Shown: piece by piece, positions 1 through 5,903 of the stretch | Numbering within the stretch: the stretch's first letter is position 1 | Layout: each line of letters opens with the position of its first letter | Source: Candidatus Aegiribacteria sp. | Lineage (GTDB): Bacteria > Fermentibacterota > Fermentibacteria > Fermentibacterales > JCC-6 | DNA length: 8,622 nucleotides | Direction: 5' to 3' | NCBI GenBank assembly: GCA_030642525.1 | Contig: DAOWNO010000069.1 | Coordinates: forward strand, 1 to 8,622 | The notes under the pieces: model-generated | What the model was told of the DNA's origin: nothing | The model's database searches: none | The model's input: the letters and a program-made list of their open reading frames with translations, nothing else | Program-made: the position numbers and the translations under genes

Positions 1-1
1 A

Positions 2-1321
2 GGATTCCAGGCTCCATTCACGAACATCACTATGGATATTAAACCCTCGAAGATTTTCTGCAATCAGCATGTAATAATTGGCGGTAAAGAGAAAGACGCG
101 GTATATAGTGATTTCCAGACGGAAATGAACACGATAAACCACGCGTTCGCTGAACTTATGATGGAAGGCGACTCGAAGGGAAGAATCTTCACTTTCCCGA
201 TACCAACTTACAATCTGACAAAGGATTTCGACTGGGATGATGAAAACCTGAAACCTATGTGGGAAATGACCGGAAAATATGGTGTTCCCTACTTCAGCAA
301 TTTTGTTAATTCAGATATGGACCCGGATGACGTCAGAAGCATGTGCTGCAGGCTGCGCCTTGATAACAGAGAACTTCGAAGCAGAGGAGGTGGATTATTC
401 GGTTCAAATCCCCTGACAGGTTCAATTGGTGTAGTTACGATAAACCTTCCAAAAATTGGGTATACATCAGCAGATGAGAAAGAATTCTATGACCGTCTTT
501 CATCCGTCATGGAAGCTGCCAGAGAATCACTTGAGCTCAAGCGTGATCTGATAGAAAAACTCACAGATAGAGGTCTTTACCCATATACGAGTCATTATCT
601 TCGCAGCATCAAACATGAGCAGGGGAAATACTGGAGCAATCACTTCTCGACCATCGGGCTTATCGGCATGAACGAAAGCTGCATGAATTTCCTCGGGAAG
701 AGTATAGCTGCGGAAGAGGGACGATCATGGGCTCTTTCGGTTCTTGAATTCATGAGAGATAAGCTATCAGGATTCCAGGAGGAGACAGGCAATCTGTACA
801 ATCTTGAAGCATCCCCTGCGGAGGGTGCTTCTTACAGTCTGGCCAGAAAGGACATGAAGGAATTCCCGGACGCGTATTTCATGGGCAGTTCAGACCCTTA
901 TTACACTAACTCCGTTCACCTGCCCGTAACAGAACAGATGGATGTTTACTCTCTGCTTGAGCATCAGGATACTCTCCAGACAATGTTTACAGGAGGAACT
1001 GTTGTTCATATTTTTATAGGTGAAGCTATTACAGACTGGAAAATGGTCAGGAAGCTGGCAAAATCCATTGTAACTAAATTTCATCTGCCATATTTTAGCT
1101 TCACTCCTACATTTTCCATCTGCCCGGTTCATGGCTATATTGCAGGAGAGCATTTCCTGTGTCCTTATCCGCATACCAAGGAGGAACTTGCTGAATTTGG
1201 AGAAATCGTAAATACAGATGAGCAGTTGCCTGAAGGCAGCTACATTGAAGTCGATGAAAATACCTTAGAAGAACAGGGGAGTCTGTTCCTTAACATTGGA
1301 AAGGTTAAAATAAATGTCTGA
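2..1321 (+). CDS. nrdD: Anaerobic (class III) ribonucleoside-triphosphate reductase, large chain, 5'-partial and lacking the glycyl-radical domain
   Basis: This chain belongs to the class III reductase that makes dNTPs from NTPs in anaerobic cells. The frame is open at the left edge: bases 2-31 encode GFQAPFTNIT, matching the conserved NrdD stretch (Q)TPFTN, so the Met at 32 is internal and the true start lies outside the window. Numbering from that Met, the adjacent cysteines C105-C106 (SMCCRL) precede GGGLFGSNPLTG and GVVTINLP, the usual setting of the finger-loop thiyl-radical Cys. Near the C-terminus, TPTFSICPVHGYIAGEH followed by CP (C364, C377) is the remnant of the zinc-site region. 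The chain stops at TGA 1319-1321 without the RVxGY-type radical motif, which instead lies in the next gene, in the +1 frame. A ~50-residue tail follows C377 where single-chain homologues usually go on to EVYSR. Family assignment is firm; whether the split is natural is open. Confidence 0.93.
   Translation, partial: GFQAPFTNITMDIKPSKIFCNQHVIIGGKEKDAVYSDFQTEMNTINHAFAELMMEGDSKGRIFTFPIPTYNLTKDFDWDDENLKPMWEMTGKYGVPYFSNFVNSDMDPDDVRSMCCRLRLDNRELRSRGGGLFGSNPLTGSIGVVTINLPKIGYTSADEKEFYDRLSSVMEAARESLELKRDLIEKLTDRGLYPYTSHYLRSIKHEQGKYWSNHFSTIGLIGMNESCMNFLGKSIAAEEGRSWALSVLEFMRDKLSGFQEETGNLYNLEASPAEGASYSLARKDMKEFPDAYFMGSSDPYYTNSVHLPVTEQMDVYSLLEHQDTLQTMFTGGTVVHIFIGEAITDWKMVRKLAKSIVTKFHLPYFSFTPTFSICPVHGYIAGEHFLCPYPHTKEELAEFGEIVNTDEQLPEGSYIEVDENTLEEQGSLFLNIGKVKINV
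1298..1304 (+). promoter_or_regulatory. Shine-Dalgarno-like site for the separate glycyl-radical peptide
   Basis: GGAAAGG ends nine bases before the ATG at 1314, inside the 3' end of the large-chain gene. Because an in-frame TAA (1311-1313) lies directly before that ATG, this site together with the overlapping genes supports independent or coupled initiation of the small peptide. It argues against the small frame being only the tail of a frameshifted gene. Confidence 0.5.
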
Positions 1322-1484
1322 AGCTAATGGAAAAATACGTATTAAGGCCATCAGAACAGAAGTATACTCAAGAATTGTGGGCTATTACAGACCTGTCCAG
1401 AACTGGAATCGCGGAAAAAGGGAGGAATTTTCTCAGCGAAAGTACGTTACACTTGAAAAATCGGAACAAAAGGTTACTAATTGA
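1314..1484 (+). CDS. Stand-alone glycyl-radical domain of class III ribonucleotide reductase (56 aa)
   Basis: This short gene encodes the C-terminal radical domain normally fused to NrdD. Residues 15-32 read TEVYSRIVGYYRPVQNWN, matching the conserved C-terminal motif of NrdD; Gly23 in RIVGY is the expected radical site formed by NrdG. The ATG at 1314 overlaps the large-chain stop (ATGTCTGA), lies in the +1 frame, and is preceded directly by an in-frame TAA (1311-1313) and by GGAAAGG nine bases away. The product ends at TGA 1482-1484, overlapping the nrdG start. I infer that the peptide docks on the large chain to rebuild the active site, as glycyl-radical loops do within single-chain enzymes. 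The alternatives are a +1 frameshift mutation, a sequencing error, or programmed frameshifting. I saw no strong slippery site: the P-site codon GTC would re-pair poorly on TCT. Confidence 0.8.
   Translation: MSEANGKIRIKAIRTEVYSRIVGYYRPVQNWNRGKREEFSQRKYVTLEKSEQKVTN
1468..1473 (+). promoter_or_regulatory. Shine-Dalgarno site deciding the TTG start of nrdG
   Basis: AAAAGG ends seven bases before TTG 1481. An in-frame TAA at 1478-1480 lies immediately upstream, so initiation must be at or after 1481. The next in-frame ATG would delete the SLIEYPGK segment and the radical-SAM cysteines. Confidence 0.55.
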
Positions 1485-2176
1485 TTCGATCCCTCACAGG
1501 GACCAGTCTGATTGAGTATCCAGGAAAGATATCATCCATTATTTTCATAGGCGGATGCAATCTTCATTGTCCATATTGCCACAATCCGGAACTGGTCAGA
1601 CCAGACATGCTCGAAAACGAATTCAGTCTTTCACACGAAACGGTATTGAAGGAACTGTCTAAACGAGAAGGTTTCATCGAAGCTGTTTGCATAACAGGCG
1701 GTGAACCGCTGCTCTACAGCCGTATTTCCGAGTTGGTCGAAAGTATCAGGAAACAAACCTCTCTTTCTATTAAACTTGACACGAACGGAACCAGACCAAA
1801 GATACTTGAAAATATTCTTGAGTATATCGATTACGTCGCCATGGACCTGAAAAGCTCTCCGGCTAAATATCCAAAAGCAACCGGTGAAAAAGCAGTTTTT
1901 GCAGATGTAAGCATATCAATTGACATAATAAAAACTTTGCCGGAATATGAGTTCAGAACCACTATGGTTCCAGGCATTGTCGATGGAAATGATGTGATAG
2001 AACTGCTTAGAGAAATCGGTCCTGTGAAAAAATACGTTCTTCAGGGTTTCCATTCCTTTAAAACACTGTCTGCAAATTTCACAGGTATCCCCTCTTACCC
2101 GAAAGGTTATCTTGAAGAAGTTGCAGAGAATATCATGGGGCTGGGACTCGCACACAGTGTCAGCATCAGGCTATAG
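1481..2176 (+). CDS. nrdG: Anaerobic ribonucleotide reductase activating protein, radical SAM (231 aa)
   Basis: NrdG uses a [4Fe-4S] cluster and S-adenosylmethionine to install the glycyl radical on NrdD. The cluster motif is C26-x3-C30-x2-C33 in GGCNLHCPYCHNPELV, followed by the SAM-contacting TGGEP (72-76). The N-terminal SLIEYPGK is typical of the longer NrdG class (TIGR02495-like, about 190-240 aa) rather than the short E. coli form. Translation starts at TTG 1481, which overlaps the stop of the glycyl-radical peptide (TTGA). The tight nrdD / glycyl peptide / nrdG order indicates one transcript with coupled translation. The stop TAG (2174-2176) shares two bases with the end of the 149-bp element, so the insertion lies exactly at the 3' end of this gene. 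PflA-like or other radical SAM activases are possible in principle, but the context makes NrdG by far the best call. Confidence 0.93.
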   Translation: MIRSLTGTSLIEYPGKISSIIFIGGCNLHCPYCHNPELVRPDMLENEFSLSHETVLKELSKREGFIEAVCITGGEPLLYSRISELVESIRKQTSLSIKLDTNGTRPKILENILEYIDYVAMDLKSSPAKYPKATGEKAVFADVSISIDIIKTLPEYEFRTTMVPGIVDGNDVIELLREIGPVKKYVLQGFHSFKTLSANFTGIPSYPKGYLEEVAENIMGLGLAHSVSIRL

Positions 2177-2199
2177 GGGTCAAATCTTTACTCTTGACA
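2175..2199 (+). repeat. Left inverted repeat of the 149-bp element (25 bp)
   Basis: It is an exact reverse complement of 2299-2323. The identity stops abruptly on the inner side, so this is a transposon-type terminus rather than a gradually decaying hairpin. Its first two bases complete the nrdG stop codon. Confidence 0.85.
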
Positions 2200-2204
2200 A
2201 ATAG

Positions 2205-2318
2205 TATCGGCGAATCGTGAAAAGGCTGTGCATCAGGCTTGAGCATGAACCACAATTTAAGAAAAGATTTGAAAAATTAAGTAATCTGTTTATTCAAATG
2301 TCAAGAGTAAAGATTTGA
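2205..2318 (+). pseudogene. Remnant 3' end of a transposase gene (about 37 codons)
   Basis: The frame is open from 2205, just after a TAG at 2202-2204, to TGA 2316-2318. It reads YRRIVKRLCIRLEHEPQF and continues with KKRFEKLSNLF to SRVKI. The basic, amphipathic helix-like character and the ending inside the inverted repeat are what is expected of a REP-associated or Y1-type transposase C-terminus. No start codon with a ribosome site and no catalytic HUH motif is present, so it is a relic. The family assignment rests on position and general resemblance, not on a database match. Confidence 0.5.
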
Positions 2319-2323
2319 CCCCT
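2299..2323 (-). repeat. Right inverted repeat of the 149-bp element (25 bp)
   Basis: It is an exact reverse complement of 2175-2199. Read on the + strand it supplies the last codons and stop of the transposase relic. Read on the - strand it supplies the last seven codons (KGSNLYS) and the TGA of the MobB-like gene. Confidence 0.85.
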
Positions 2324-2906
2324 TAGCTCTGATCATTATATCTGAATCTTCCCGATATCCCTTCATTGATGAAAGAAGTCCACGCAAAGATCCCTCAATC
2401 ATCTCTGCAGGAAACTTCCCCACTTTCAATGGTCTGCCATCAACTGTGACTTCAATTCTTCCCGAAGCGTAAAAACACTCCTCTTCCCTCCTGTCACCTC
2501 TCAGAATCGCTTCCGCCATGCGTCTGCAGTCCATTCCGCATCTGCCGCATTCCTCTTCAGTATTCTGTGGCAGAAGATGAAAAGTGTTTCTGTATATGGA
2601 GGCATAATCCGTACATTCATCTTCAACGTCAAATGCTGCCAGCACAAGTGGATTTGCGGAAGTTACTTCCCCACTGCAATCTACAATCGGTGCGATCAGT
2701 TTACTGTCAGCTGGAATGATAACAAGATCGGGGTGTATCGATTCAAGCAGACCTTCAATGGATGACTCACCCGGAAATACTGCCTCAATTTCACCGGACG
2801 GATTCGTGGATATCACGCATATCACCCTGTCAGTTAAAGCTGCGCTGAATCTGGAGATGAATTCTCTCCTTACTGCCTGCTCTCCTTTTACTTTCAGACA
2901 CTTCAT
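2301..2906 (-). CDS. MobB-like protein with iron-sulfur-type Cys motif, last gene of the tungstate operon (201 aa)
   Basis: The function is not established. Four cysteines, C120-x2-C123-x3-C127 and C144, sit in CGRCGMDCRRMAEAILRG, resembling the 4Fe-4S motif seen in Fe-S domains and in C-terminal parts of some MobB (molybdopterin-guanine dinucleotide) proteins. The following segment, a short VDGRPLK strand then a GLLSSMKG helix end and DIMIRA, also recalls that C-terminal module. The segment PDLVIIPAD (59-67) may correspond to the MobB beta-strand that ends in VEG. The N-terminus lacks a Walker A loop, so nucleotide binding as in true MobB is unlikely. The ATG has an AGGAG five bases upstream and lies 12 bases after the wtpC stop, so it belongs to the operon. 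Its last seven residues and stop come from the mobile element's repeat, so the original C-terminus probably ended near IMIRA. A role in Mo/W pterin maturation or metal sensing is an inference from context. Confidence 0.6.
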   Translation of the reverse strand: MKCLKVKGEQAVRREFISRFSAALTDRVICVISTNPSGEIEAVFPGESSIEGLLESIHPDLVIIPADSKLIAPIVDCSGEVTSANPLVLAAFDVEDECTDYASIYRNTFHLLPQNTEEECGRCGMDCRRMAEAILRGDRREEECFYASGRIEVTVDGRPLKVGKFPAEMIEGSLRGLLSSMKGYREDSDIMIRAKGSNLYS

Positions 2907-2918
2907 GGAATCTCCTTC

Positions 2919-3944
2919 TCAGAAAACATGAATGGCACTTGCCTTGAAGGATATATAGACATCCTGGCCTTTTGTCAGATTCAGTTCCGATAAAGCGTTT
3001 CTGGTAACGGATGAAATTATTGAAAGATGACCACAATCAACAGAGATACTGAAAATTGAGCCTGTACGCTCAACAGATGTAATTGTTCCTGTAAAATGAT
3101 TTCGCTCGCTTGTAACTGTAATCTCCCTGGAAACAACTATCGACTCTGGTGGTACCGCCAGAAAACCATGTCCTCTCTTATTCGATGTATGTCTGACAAG
3201 AAGCCCTTCAACAATAGCTCCGCCTTCTCTGAATTCTGCCGGGAACACATTCTTCATTCCAACAAATGATGCCATAAAAGGAGTTTTCGGGCTGTAAAAT
3301 ATTTCATCTATCGTTCCTGTCTGCTCGATTTTTCCGTCCCTTATTACGGCGCCGTGAGTACCCATGGAGAGGGCATCGGTAAAATCGTGGGTTGTCATCA
3401 GAAAAGTTGTTGATGTTTCACTATGAATCCGCCTGAGTTCACTTCTGATTCCCCCTTTGAACATCTGATCAAGGGAACTCAGCGGCTCATCCAGAAGGAT
3501 TACTCCAGGGCTTGTGATAAGCGCACGGGCAAGCGCTGTTCGCTGTTTCTCTCCTCCGCTGAGCTTTCCGGGTAATCTGTCCAGAAGCCGCTCCAGGTCA
3601 AGGAAATTCACAAGCTTATCGAAATCGTACTCACTTCTACTCGGTAAATAGCGAACTCCGTACATGATGTTATGCCGCACAGAAAGATGTGGAAAAAGGG
3701 CTGTATCCTGATAAACAATACCAACACTTCGTCTGCCAGGGGGATTGTCTGTAACATCGGCTCCTGCAATCTCTATGATACCCGTGTCCGGTTTAACAAG
3801 ACCGGCAATCGTTTCAAGGAGGAGAGTTTTCCCGGAACCTGTAGGACCCATAAGCATGAAGAATACGCCTTTCGGTATTTCAAGGCGGAGCGGTCCCAGT
3901 TGGAAATCTTTGAAACTGACCTTGAGGTCCTCCAGTATTATCAA
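2919..3944 (-). CDS. wtpC: Tungstate/molybdate ABC transporter ATP-binding protein (341 aa)
   Basis: This is the cytoplasmic ATPase that drives import through the WtpB permease. The nucleotide-binding domain shows Walker A GPTGSGKT (33-40), Q-loop Gln79, signature LSGGE (128-132), Walker B VILLDEP (148-154) and switch His186. The remaining ~100 residues (from about 240, with VPPESIVVSREI) form a TOBE/Mop-type regulatory domain, as in ModC, WtpC and CysA/PotA-like ATPases; in ModC-type proteins this domain can bind oxyanion and inhibit transport. The TTG start (3942-3944) overlaps the wtpB stop as TTGA, with AGGAAG about 11 bases upstream, suggesting coupled translation. Length is normal for the family. 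Specificity for tungstate versus molybdate is taken from the WtpA-like partner, not from this protein. Confidence 0.88.
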   Translation of the reverse strand: MIILEDLKVSFKDFQLGPLRLEIPKGVFFMLMGPTGSGKTLLLETIAGLVKPDTGIIEIAGADVTDNPPGRRSVGIVYQDTALFPHLSVRHNIMYGVRYLPSRSEYDFDKLVNFLDLERLLDRLPGKLSGGEKQRTALARALITSPGVILLDEPLSSLDQMFKGGIRSELRRIHSETSTTFLMTTHDFTDALSMGTHGAVIRDGKIEQTGTIDEIFYSPKTPFMASFVGMKNVFPAEFREGGAIVEGLLVRHTSNKRGHGFLAVPPESIVVSREITVTSERNHFTGTITSVERTGSIFSISVDCGHLSIISSVTRNALSELNLTKGQDVYISFKASAIHVF

Positions 3945-4723
3945 GCCATTCTTCGCTTCCTGGAAGTGATGATTCTGAGTGCAATGAAAATTATTAGACT
4001 CATTGCGATAAGTATGAATGCTACAGGCTGGGAATACTCAAGACCGTAAGCCTGGTAACGTTCAAACATCAGAACAGGAGCAATCATCGGATGATATGCT
4101 ATAACAATAACCGCACCGAATTCGCTGAGTGCCCTGGCAGCGCTCATTATTGTTCCAGCGAGCATACTTCTTCTCGCAAGGGGAAATGTTATACGCTGAA
4201 ATGTAGAAAGTTTTGATGCGCCAAGAGTCATCGAGACGTTCTCAAGCCTTTCCGGCACGGATGCGAAACCTTCCTTCGCGGCGTTTATGAAAAAGGGTAT
4301 CGAAACGAATACAAGAACTGTAATGATCCCGGTTGAACTTCCCATTATTCTTATACCCAGGTCCATAAGGATTTTACCGAACCAGTGGTTTCTACCGGAT
4401 ATAGCGAGAATAGCTATGCCCACAACGGGATGAGGAATAACTATGGGAATATCAACAATACTCTCAACAAGATTCTTCCCGGGGAAATCCTTCCTTGCAA
4501 GCAGGTACGCGAAAGGAGTTCCCAGTATCAGACATATTACTGCTGCCATTCCCGACGTGTAAAGACTCAGGAGAACGGCGTTCATTATTTCTCCGTCGTG
4601 CAGAGATTCCCAGATAATGCCCGGGGATGACGCTGTAGCAATATTCACCAGCGGAAGGGCCAGGAAAGCCAGCACTACAACCGCGAATAAAATGCAGATC
4701 CATATGAAGGGACCTGATTTCAC
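3941..4723 (-). CDS. wtpB: Tungstate/molybdate ABC transporter permease (260 aa)
   Basis: This integral membrane subunit forms the translocation path of the importer. Strongly hydrophobic segments include residues 7-27, 48-75, 95-110, 133-148, 185-210 and 233-250, consistent with about six membrane spans. The cytoplasmic EAA-type coupling loop is visible at about 158-182 (ERLENVSMTLGASKL, then the FPLA end), which docks on the ATPase. The family is the ModB/WtpB/CysT group. Translation begins at GTG 4721-4723, three bases after the wtpA TAA; the ribosome site is weak, so coupling to wtpA is likely. The stop overlaps the wtpC start. The sequence cannot by itself separate ModB from WtpB; the name follows the binding protein. 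Confidence 0.87.
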   Translation of the reverse strand: MKSGPFIWICILFAVVVLAFLALPLVNIATASSPGIIWESLHDGEIMNAVLLSLYTSGMAAVICLILGTPFAYLLARKDFPGKNLVESIVDIPIVIPHPVVGIAILAISGRNHWFGKILMDLGIRIMGSSTGIITVLVFVSIPFFINAAKEGFASVPERLENVSMTLGASKLSTFQRITFPLARRSMLAGTIMSAARALSEFGAVIVIAYHPMIAPVLMFERYQAYGLEYSQPVAFILIAMSLIIFIALRIITSRKRRMA

Positions 4724-4726
4724 TGC

Positions 4727-5677
4727 TTACTCGACCAGATCAGCAAGGCATTCCGGAATAGATGCTGTATCAGTCTCAGAGGAGATTCTGCATGGAATGA
4801 ACGGGGGCTGTCCCATTTCCGCCAGAACAGCAAGACCGCCCCCGGGTGACAGTATGTATTCAATGAATGCCATGGCCGCATCCGTATTGGGCGCCCGGTT
4901 AATCAATGTTATCCCATAGGCGATTGGTGCGCCTGTTACAGTTCTTGTCTCACCCGGGGAGCTTCCGGCTATCTCGGTTGATGCCGTTGCGTACAGGTCA
5001 GCGAAATCAGGATCTCCCAGATTGATTTCGGGCGGGAAATCAACGTATTCAAGATCGTGCTGAACCGCAACCGAAAGGTATTCAAACGCGTAATCCAGAT
5101 GCCCGCTTTCAAGAAGTGAAATCAGTTCTACTGACCTGGGCCTGATATTTCTTTCATCACGATTTTCCAGAAGTGAAACCGCAACTCCTGGAATGCCGTA
5201 ATATATCTCAGCAAGCTGAAGCACCAGAATTGTTCTGTATCCACAGGGATCAGCATCCGGATCGGAATGACCCCATTCAACAACGTCATTCTGAAGTATA
5301 TCTATCCAGTTGTCCGCGTTTATCTCATCCGCAAAACGGCTTCCAGTAGTGTAGGCAAGTACCATTCTGTTTGTTGCGAATATGGCGTTCCAGGATGCGA
5401 AATCGGGAATCAGCATATTGTCTATTACCCGGTAATCAGCTGAAGCCATTATATCACAGTCTTCCCTGTCCAGTTCGGTTATCTTCCTGGCACAGGCAAC
5501 GCTTCCCGCAGACTCTCTTCTTACATCAACATCCGGATACATCGCTTCGAATTGATCTTCAATAATTTCAAGAGGAACCGCTAGACTTCCGGCATGGAAT
5601 ATTGTAACAATTCCTGAAATATCCCCAGCCAGCAGACTTACCGACAGGATAAAAATAGCAGCTGTGCTCTTTCTCAA
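4727..5677 (-). CDS. wtpA: Tungstate/molybdate-binding periplasmic protein, WtpA type (316 aa)
   Basis: This secreted receptor captures tungstate or molybdate for the WtpBC importer. After a basic start and a hydrophobic core (about 5-22, a likely signal peptide without lipobox Cys) come the hallmark segments IFHAGSLAVP (about 26-35), RRESAGSVACARKITEL, ASADYR (79-83), DPDADPCGYRT (139-149) and GQPPFIP. D143 and E199 (DYAFEYLS) match the positions of the carboxylates that complete octahedral oxyanion binding in archaeal WtpA/ModA, as I recall the family. This favours WtpA over classical bacterial ModA, which uses neutral hydrogen bonds. The TTG start is supported by GGAGG seven bases upstream. 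It is the first gene of a run with wtpB, wtpC and the MobB-like gene. A mobile element sits about 85 bases upstream and may have replaced the original upstream region. Confidence 0.92.
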   Translation of the reverse strand: MRKSTAAIFILSVSLLAGDISGIVTIFHAGSLAVPLEIIEDQFEAMYPDVDVRRESAGSVACARKITELDREDCDIMASADYRVIDNMLIPDFASWNAIFATNRMVLAYTTGSRFADEINADNWIDILQNDVVEWGHSDPDADPCGYRTILVLQLAEIYYGIPGVAVSLLENRDERNIRPRSVELISLLESGHLDYAFEYLSVAVQHDLEYVDFPPEINLGDPDFADLYATASTEIAGSSPGETRTVTGAPIAYGITLINRAPNTDAAMAFIEYILSPGGGLAVLAEMGQPPFIPCRISSETDTASIPECLADLVE

Positions 5678-5684
5678 TTTACTA

Positions 5685-5689
5685 CCTCC
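5685..5689 (-). promoter_or_regulatory. Shine-Dalgarno site for wtpA, fixing a TTG start
   Basis: On the minus strand GGAGG ends seven bases before TTG 5675-5677. No in-frame ATG lies nearby, and the TTG gives a proper basic, hydrophobic signal sequence, so the rare start codon is well supported. Confidence 0.8.
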
Positions 5690-5734
5690 ATGTGAATGAT
5701 CTAAACAGGTTGTATTAGTTGGAATAATATCGAG

Positions 5735-5747
5735 CGGAATATATCCG
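5735..5747. promoter_or_regulatory. Near-palindrome upstream of wtpA, possible operator or promoter core
   Basis: CGGAATATATCCG is a 13-bp dyad with a single mismatched pair, 58-70 bases before the wtpA start. On the minus strand it contains TATATT, which could serve as a -10 box. A weak -35 match (TTGTGT, 17 bases further up) would fall on the edge of the RAYT element. A metal- or oxyanion-responsive repressor is possible but nothing identifies one, and it does not match the E. coli ModE box well. Confidence 0.3.
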
Positions 5748-5761
5748 TTATGTTATCCTGA

Positions 5762-5787
5762 CACAATGGGGTCGCACAATGGGGTCG
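5762..5787 (+). repeat. Tandem direct repeat at the left end of the RAYT element
   Basis: CACAATGGGGTCG occurs twice back to back (5762-5774 and 5775-5787), each 13 bp and identical. Its core recurs at the right end (ACAATGGGGTCGG, 6947-6959). The second copy runs into the left inverted repeat. The double copy could reflect two successive insertions or a recognition site. Confidence 0.8.
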
Positions 5788-5807
5788 GACGCCACTTGCG
5801 ACACTTA
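5781..5807 (+). repeat. Left inverted repeat of the RAYT element (27 bp)
   Basis: It begins GGGGTCGGACGCCACTTGCG and pairs with 6913-6939 at 26 of 27 positions; the mismatch is GCC against GTC. It lies upstream of the transposase start chosen here. Confidence 0.85.
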
Positions 5808-5903
5808 CAAAATTATTATCCCCTTGTTAATCGTCTTCTTTCCCGACTCTTCTTCACTCTACCCCTTGAAATCCTCAGTAATTATGCGTACACTCATAGT
5901 ACG

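Larger units (their letters stand above)
2175..2323. mobile_element. 149-bp MITE-like, internally deleted transposase element
   Basis: The element fills the whole gap between the convergent nrdG and MobB-like genes. It has perfect 25-bp inverted ends (2175-2199 and 2299-2323) beginning AGGGGTCAAATC. Its core is not random: the + strand holds an open frame (2205-2318) that ends inside the right repeat and looks like the tail of a transposase. I infer an element that lost most of its transposase gene and could move only in trans. No convincing target-site duplication is visible; the flanks read CTAT and TAGC. In RNA the arms could form a long stem usable as a two-way terminator. Confidence 0.75.

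Noticed and set aside
1298..1321. Programmed +1 frameshift site joining nrdD and the glycyl-radical frame
   Set aside because: No RF2-like CTT-TGA context or other clear slippery codon is present, and an independent ATG with a ribosome site explains the layout; not fully excluded.
1327..1515. A 62-codon + strand frame between nrdD and nrdG
   Set aside because: It overlaps the glycyl-radical peptide in another frame and also the nrdG start; its translation has no recognisable motif, while the alternative frame carries RIVGYYRPVQNWN.
2177..2300. Small RNA or riboswitch between nrdG and the MobB-like gene
   Set aside because: The inverted repeat and the transposase-like codons explain the segment better, and no known riboswitch core (for example the Mo/W cofactor element) could be recognised.
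5766..5903. Upstream extension of the transposase from ATG 5766
   Set aside because: It would translate through the direct and inverted repeats, and the RAYT family N-terminus begins at ATG 5904.
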